A DNA stretch of 64,000 nucleotides from the NCBI GenBank assembly GCA_963971575.1, contig OZ020613.1, positions 46,122,739 through 46,186,738 of the forward strand. The letters run 5' to 3'. Source of the stretch: Liopterus haemorrhoidalis. Taxonomy: Eukaryota; Arthropoda; Insecta; Coleoptera; Dytiscidae. Below, piece by piece: positions 56,502 to 64,000 of this stretch; the first letter of the stretch is position 1, and each line of letters begins with the position of its first letter. Under the pieces are notes generated by a model, which ran no database searches, was not told the origin of the DNA, and worked only from the letters and a program-made list of their open reading frames with translations. The position numbers and the translations under genes were made by a program.

Positions 56502-56885
56502 ATACCAAAAACACTCTGCGTGACAAAAATACTCTACGCTTGCGCTTGCACAACTTATATTGATTTGCATTCTTGCACTAGTCTGTGACACAGGGAAATT
56601 TTATGAAAAAAAGCAGCAAAAAGGGACATTTGAATAAACTTTTAGGGAAATGTTTGTTTTCGAATCTGGCAACACTGCATCTAGTTTATTTTAAATTTCC
56701 AACATATACAGTAATTTACTACTATAGAAAAAAAAAAATTAAAGTCTTATGATTTATGTTTATCTTTATTAATTATAGGTAGGTAAATTTTTATAAATTT
56801 ATATAAACAAAAAAAAAAAAAAAAAATTGACAAAAATAAGTTTTCAAAGTACATTCCGCATTCACTTGTATCTCCTCCCCACAAA
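56502..56885. other. Downstream region of zinc-finger gene D
   Basis: A-rich and T-rich runs (56728-56738, 56810-56826). It probably holds the gene D 3' untranslated region. Confidence 0.4.
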
Positions 56886-58177
56886 TTATGCAACCGGCTC
56901 TGTTTTTTCTCCAGAATGAATTCGTTTGTGTATAGTGAGATTTGATGACTGTGAAAATGCTTTATCACACTGCTCACATTTAAATGGTTTCTCTCTCGAA
57001 TGTATTCGTTTGTGTCTACTTAAAGATGATGAATCATAAAATGCTTTATTACACTGTACACAGTTGAATGGTTTTTCTCCAGAATGTTTACGTTTGTGTA
57101 CAGTGAGATGAGATGAAACTGAAAATGCTTTATCACACTGTTCACATTTAAATGGTTTCTCTCCAGCATGTGCTCGTTTGTGTTTAATTAGATCTTTTGA
57201 ACATATAAATGCTTTATCACACTGATCACATTTGAATGGTCTATCTCCAGAATGTATTCGTTTGTGTCTAATGAGATCTGATGATTGTGAAAATGATTTA
57301 TTACACTGCTCACATTTGAAAGGTTTCTCTCCAGAATGTGTTCTTTTATGGGTTATGAGATTTACTAATTGTGTAAATTCTTTATTACACTGATCACATT
57401 TAAATGGTTTCTCTCCAGAATGTAATCGTTTGTGTCTAATGAGATCTGATGACCATGAAAATTCTTTATTACACTGATCACATTTGAACTGTTTCTCTCC
57501 AGAATGTATTCGTTTCCTGTGTCTAATTAAAAATGATGAATCGGAAAATGCTTTATTACAGTGCTCACATTTGAATGGTTTTTCTCCAGAATGTGTGTGT
57601 TTGTGTATTGTGAGGGATGATGAACGTGAAAATTCTTTAGTACACTGATCACATTTGAATGGTTTTTCTCCAGAATGTATCAGTTTATGCATAGTGAGAT
57701 TAGATGCAACTGAAAATGCTTTATCACACTGATCACATTTGAATGGTTTCTCTCCAGAATGTGTTCGCTTGTGTATAGTGAGAGTTGTTGAATATGCAAA
57801 TTGTTTATTACATTGATCACATTTGTATGGCTTCTCTCCAGAATGTATTCTTTTGTGTCTAATGAAAGATGATGACTCTGAAAATGCTTTATTACACTGT
57901 TCACATTTGAATGGATTTTTTTCAGAATGTGTTATTTTATGTTTAGTGAGAGCTGATGAAGATGAATATGCTTTATTACACTGATCACAGTTGAATTGCT
58001 TTTCGCCAGTATGTAGTGGTTTATGTGCAGTAAGATCTTGTGCTTGTTCAAATGTTGTGTCACGTACATGACATTTATAACATGCCTCTGTTGTTATTAA
58101 TGTATTGATCTGTTTTGACTTGTTAATGGACTCTGGCGCCCAACTCTCATCTGAATCACTGGAAGATGTTGCACTAC
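56886..58177 (-). CDS. C2H2 zinc-finger gene D, finger-array exon
   Basis: The exon begins after acceptor TTTGCAG at 58178 and ends with TAA at 56886-56888. It encodes one degenerate finger (second Cys replaced) and thirteen C2H2 fingers with HSGEKP linkers. One finger ends RHRKRIH and so has an extra residue between its histidines. Leaders 61347-61204 and 63815-63684 join in phase; exon 1 is beyond the right edge. The product is a nuclear DNA-binding protein with the longest array of the cluster. Fingers around residues 310-360 ([21 protein letters not shown]) recur as an inverted fragment at 61656. Confidence 0.9.
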
Positions 58178-58394
58178 CTGCAAACAAATAAGTAATTATA
58201 ATACTACGTATGTATAGATCAGTCTAAAGTAAGCTGAATTGCAGCGTTGAGAGATAACTTGAACTGACATTAACGTATTATAACCTTTAAAACTCTAGAT
58301 TCGAAGTTATAATTAAAATTACAACAATCTTTATTAAATAACACATTTGACTACATATTCTAATACTGATTACATAAAAAAAAAAATTTAACAC

Positions 58395-59096
58395 TAGAGA
58401 TGGGTCGTTCATGAACAAACCGGCTCACTGCGTCGGCTCAGTACACTGACCGAAGTGACACGGTTCACCAAATTGAAATGAGCCGGCTCACAGATCACTG
58501 CATAGTTTCAAGCTTCAAGGATTCGATTGATCAGGCGATTGTGAGCAGTGTTGTAATGTATTCATAGAGCGTATTTTGTCATCAATTTGTAGGGCAGTCT
58601 ATTTGAAACTAATAGGCTTAGTCTGTACTTTCTTACAACCATTTTATATAAAATATTAAAAATATTGCCCAAATCCCAAATGTCCGATTTATAAAGGCAA
58701 TAAACATCGGCATAAACTTAACACATCTGGTTTAAAATACAGTAGCTACATAAAATGAATTGTTTGTTTACTATCAACCCGGCAAAAATGTTAGATAATT
58801 CACTTCTATAGATTTTTATTTATTTAACTTGTTCATATAATGCAAGCGACGTTCTACCTACATATTGCAAACCAACAACCGTATTGAACGAACGACCGAC
58901 AACTGACAGACCTGTGTCTCAAGAACATGTTTACAGTTCATATATGCAAGAGCCAGCTGAGCGACGTTCCACCTACATATTGCAAACCAACAACCGTATT
59001 GAATGAACGACGGAGCAGGATCAATGAGCCGGCTCAGCAAATTGAACGACCTCCAGTGATTCGGTTCCGCAAACAGAGCCGAAATTCCCATCTCTA
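58395..59096. mobile_element. hAT-type MITE
   Basis: The ends TAGAGATGGG and CCCATCTCTA are inverted. The 8-bp flanks TTTAACAC and GTTAGCAC agree at six positions, as for an old hAT duplication. An internal block of about 50 bp containing CTACATATTGCAAACCAACA is present twice (about 58855 and 58972). No coding capacity; the 77-codon frame is spurious. Confidence 0.75.
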
Positions 59097-59559
59097 GTTA
59101 GCACTAAAAATCTTTATACAACGAATTAGTTTAAAATTAATTTTAGGGACTCGACAAATAAAATCACGTTGTTCAAAAACTTTTAAAAATCACTTGGGGA
59201 CGAAAATAAACAGGGGCGCGGGAGCAAACATTTTAAAATTTACTTGAACCGAGGAGAGACAGAAATTTAAAAAAATCACTTGATAACGGGGAAGTAAAAA
59301 TTCAGAAAATCATCTGAAGAACAAAATTCTAAAAATTCCTCAATGGAGACCAGAAATCACTGAATATCGGGTGTAGGGTAAATATTCAGAATAACCCTTG
59401 ATGATGGAGAGGGGTAGAAATTCAAAATATCATTTAAAGATAGAGGAGGCAAAAAGTTTTGTTTACATAAAAATTAACAACTAAAGCTTGGATCATTATT
59501 GCACATGCGTTTGAAGTGAACACTGCCTTTTTCAGGTTTTATTGAGTTCAAGTGAATAT

Positions 59560-60845
59560 TTTAAATTATTTTATGGCTAAAAAACATGAACTCACTGTGG
59601 CAGAGAGGAGTCTTGTTGTATTATTCCATTAACAAGAACAGTCGCAGGTGAAATTAAAAAAAAATAATTGAGTTTTCAAGAAAAGCCATGCAAATTACTA
59701 TCAAAACGTTCCAACAGACTGATACTTATGAAAACAGACCAAAAACCAGAAAGAAAAAAAACGCTCAACCACCTCCAGAGATAATAATTTTATAAACAGA
59801 AGTGCTCTTCGTAAACGCTTAATATCGTCAAAAGAGCTGGCTGGTGATCTATGAAAGCATGGAAAAGTTAAAGTTTCTTCTAGAATAATTAGAAAACGTC
59901 TAGTGTAATCTAATTTTTATGGAAGAAGAGCTCGCCGATAACATCTGTTGACCGAGCGACACAAAAAACTTTGCCTTGAGTTCGCCAAAAGACACTTAAA
60001 TTGGACACCTGATGAATGAGCGAAAATCATTTGATCTGATGAGTCCAATATAGAAGTAAGCATAGTAATGGTTTAATGTACTTACGAATTTATCAGAAAA
60101 ATAAATTTCTAAGCAATTATTGCACTAACAATATAAAATTGAATTGACTATAAATTTACGAAATTAAGGTTTGTTTTTTTCTTTTGTGGATAAGATTTTT
60201 GGACATCTTGGTGCCATGTTTGTAAGACGTAGGACAGGTGAAGCTTTTCATCCTGACAGTATTATCCCTAGGGTCAAATTTGGTGGTAGTAGATCATGAA
60301 CTGGGGGTGCAGGTCCGTCAGTGGCTTAGGCGAAATATTTTTGTGCGAGGGACGCATTATTCTGCTCGTTATATTACTATACCTAATGAAGTTTTGGAGC
60401 CATCATTATTAAAATTATTTGATGAATATAATCCAGAATATGGTTTTCAACAAAATAATGCTTCCTGTCACAAAGCCAAAGCAACAAATGAATGGTTTTC
60501 CAAAAACAATGTGCTACTTTTTGCATTGCCCCCCAGTCATCAGATTTATCACAAATTGAAAATTTATGGTTGATTCTGATAAACAAGGTGTCTCTTTACA
60601 AATGTAAATCAAAAGAGGAATTGAAGAAAATTACTGTGGACGAATGGTTCAATGTACAAACAGATAAAAAACTACTAGTACGTAAAAAACTTGTGGACAG
60701 TATGTCTAAAAGGGTCCACAAAATATTAATAATTTTGATTAAATTTATCATTAAAAGCTGTATGAATTATTTTATTTACCAATTTTCCTGTAATAATCCT
60801 AAAATTCAATAAAACGTAGGGTGCTCTATACATTCGTCCAGGCTG
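59560..60845 (+). pseudogene. Tc1-like transposase relic with right TIR
   Basis: Broken frames give the Tc1 order. The start is KKHELTVAERSLVVLFH at about 59580. A helix-turn-helix region follows with ELAGDL and TERHKKLCLEFAKRHLNW. Next is the first catalytic residue in WSDESN (about 60040), FVRRRTGE, then FQQNNASCHKAKA (about 60450), where the second aspartate of the usual QQDNA is replaced by Asn. Last is LSQIENLW (about 60555) with the glutamate. The end at 60817-60845 reads, on the other strand, CAGCCTGGACGAATGTATAG, flanked by TA. No left TIR was found. Stops and frameshifts make it inactive. Confidence 0.8.
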
Positions 60846-61203
60846 TATTTGTTAAAAATTATATAAATTAATACAATTATAAATTATATAGAATTTATTT
60901 ACATATTTTCTATATTCATCATAAATATAGTATGAAATGACTGGATTTTAAATAAAAGCATAAACTGACAGATTGAATTATTTAATTTGTCAGGATATTA
61001 TCTTATTTGATTTACTAAAAGTAAAACATTTATAATGGTCTGCAGAACGTATTAATACTGGCGTGAATTAACAGTGGACAGGTCACGCTGAGATTTAAGA
61101 ATACCGATTTAACACTCTATCATAGCTGTGGTGAGCGTAATTTACCGTCCACGCAACTTAACGCTAGCTTTCACGAATCTCACTGATTAACTTATAGTCT
61201 GAC

Positions 61204-61347
61204 CTGTATCTCCTGCATCATATTCACCGTCATCTACACATTCAGTCTTGATATCAATCTCCTCACTGATGATGATGTTAGTATTGTAGTTATGCTGGAA
61301 CATGTCAGTAGATGATATGGAAATTGGCTTTCGAGCATCGCGACTCT
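61204..61347 (-). CDS. Gene D leader exon 3
   Basis: A 144-nt exon between TTTCAG and GTCAGAC. It encodes SRDARKPISISSTDM, then ISEEIDIKTECVDDGEYDAG. It carries one psi-K-x-E motif (IKTE). Confidence 0.75.
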
Positions 61348-63683
<2,336 letters not shown>

Positions 63684-63815
63684 CAGTGTTTGCAACAGCT
63701 ATATTTTCCAAATCATCTTCAGCTACACTGGTGTCCACAGGTTCAGACTTGATGTAAATCTTCTCTATTTTCATATTATCCTGGTATACATCCTCTGTGA
63801 CGTCATCTTTGATTC
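63684..63815 (-). CDS. Gene D leader exon 2 (acidic, psi-K-x-E)
   Basis: A 132-nt exon between CCTGCAG and GTCAGTAG, encoding GIKDDVTEDV, then EKIYIKSEPVD and AEDDLEN. Its length and phase equal those of the other four copies. Confidence 0.8.
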
Positions 63816-64000
63816 CTGCAATAAACCGATACAGTACTATTATAAAACTGCAAACCCACCAGGCAGTGTTGCCAACTATGGTAAAATTAAAGCACGTAAA
63901 TTTAACTGGGTGATTAGGTTAGGTTTAGTTAGGAAAAGTCTAAGACAGCAGAAGCCGAAAGGCTCCAAGTAAACTTAAAGGAGTTTGTATAAAAAAATGG
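63816..64000. other. Right edge, start of gene D intron 1
   Basis: No exon 1 is seen before the window ends. A GGTTAGGTTTAGTTAGG run is present at about 63915. Confidence 0.4.

Larger units (their letters stand above)
58178..61203 (-). other. Intron of gene D with TE insertions
   Basis: It contains a hAT-type MITE (58395-59096) and a Tc1-like relic (59560-60845). The remaining parts are AT-rich without further features. Confidence 0.5.

Overview
This is an AT-rich eukaryotic genomic window, most likely from an arthropod and probably an insect. The genes have introns with GT-AG junctions and AATAAA-type signals. The transposons belong to animal families: P-like THAP transposase, Harbinger, hAT, IS630/Tc1, mariner and non-LTR retrotransposons. 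I cannot name the species.

The host backbone is a tandem cluster of C2H2 zinc-finger genes, all on the minus strand. Gene A has its array at 11.7-12.8 kb and leader exons at 14.4-14.9 kb. Gene B has its array at 26.0-27.2 kb and leaders at 27.5, 33.6 and 34.1 kb. Gene C has its array at 37.8-38.8 kb and leaders at 39.1, 39.6 and 54.9 kb. Gene D has its array at 56.9-58.2 kb, leaders at 61.3 and 63.7 kb, and its first exon beyond the window. A fifth gene, E, is seen only as two 5' leader exons at 8.2-8.8 kb. The leader exons share sizes (a 132-nt exon in all five) and phases, and encode short acidic peptides dense in psi-K-x-E (SUMO-consensus-like) motifs. A conserved block, CAGTCCGTGCG, lies 90-110 bp upstream of four of the start codons.

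Most of the rest is transposable elements. The outstanding one is a 14,166-bp giant palindrome at 40454-54619. Two 6,985-bp inverted arms surround a 196-bp tandem-repeat spacer, and each arm carries an intact, identical 1,251-codon protein-primed family B DNA polymerase. The element starts with 5'-AG, is flanked by a 6-bp duplication (GTGCCT), and sits in intron 1 of zinc-finger gene C. These are Polinton/Maverick insertion hallmarks, but no integrase, ATPase, protease or capsid gene is present.

The second large element, at 15029-24411, is a 9.4-kb P-like (THAP9-type) transposon. It has TIRs of about 31 bp and an 8-bp duplication (CTGTAGCC), and it inserted about 55 bp upstream of the conserved promoter block of gene A. 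Its transposase is broken, and its intron carries a nested 3.0-kb IS630/Tc1-like element with a TA duplication. Smaller items are a foldback element with a nested LINE fragment that has its own 13-bp duplication (2.5-4.0 kb), Harbinger-type and hAT-type MITEs with duplications, decayed LINE, hAT and Tc1 genes, and tRNA-like SINE heads.

Exon boundaries were placed by eye from splice consensus, reading phase and comparison among the paralogues. No database search was run.
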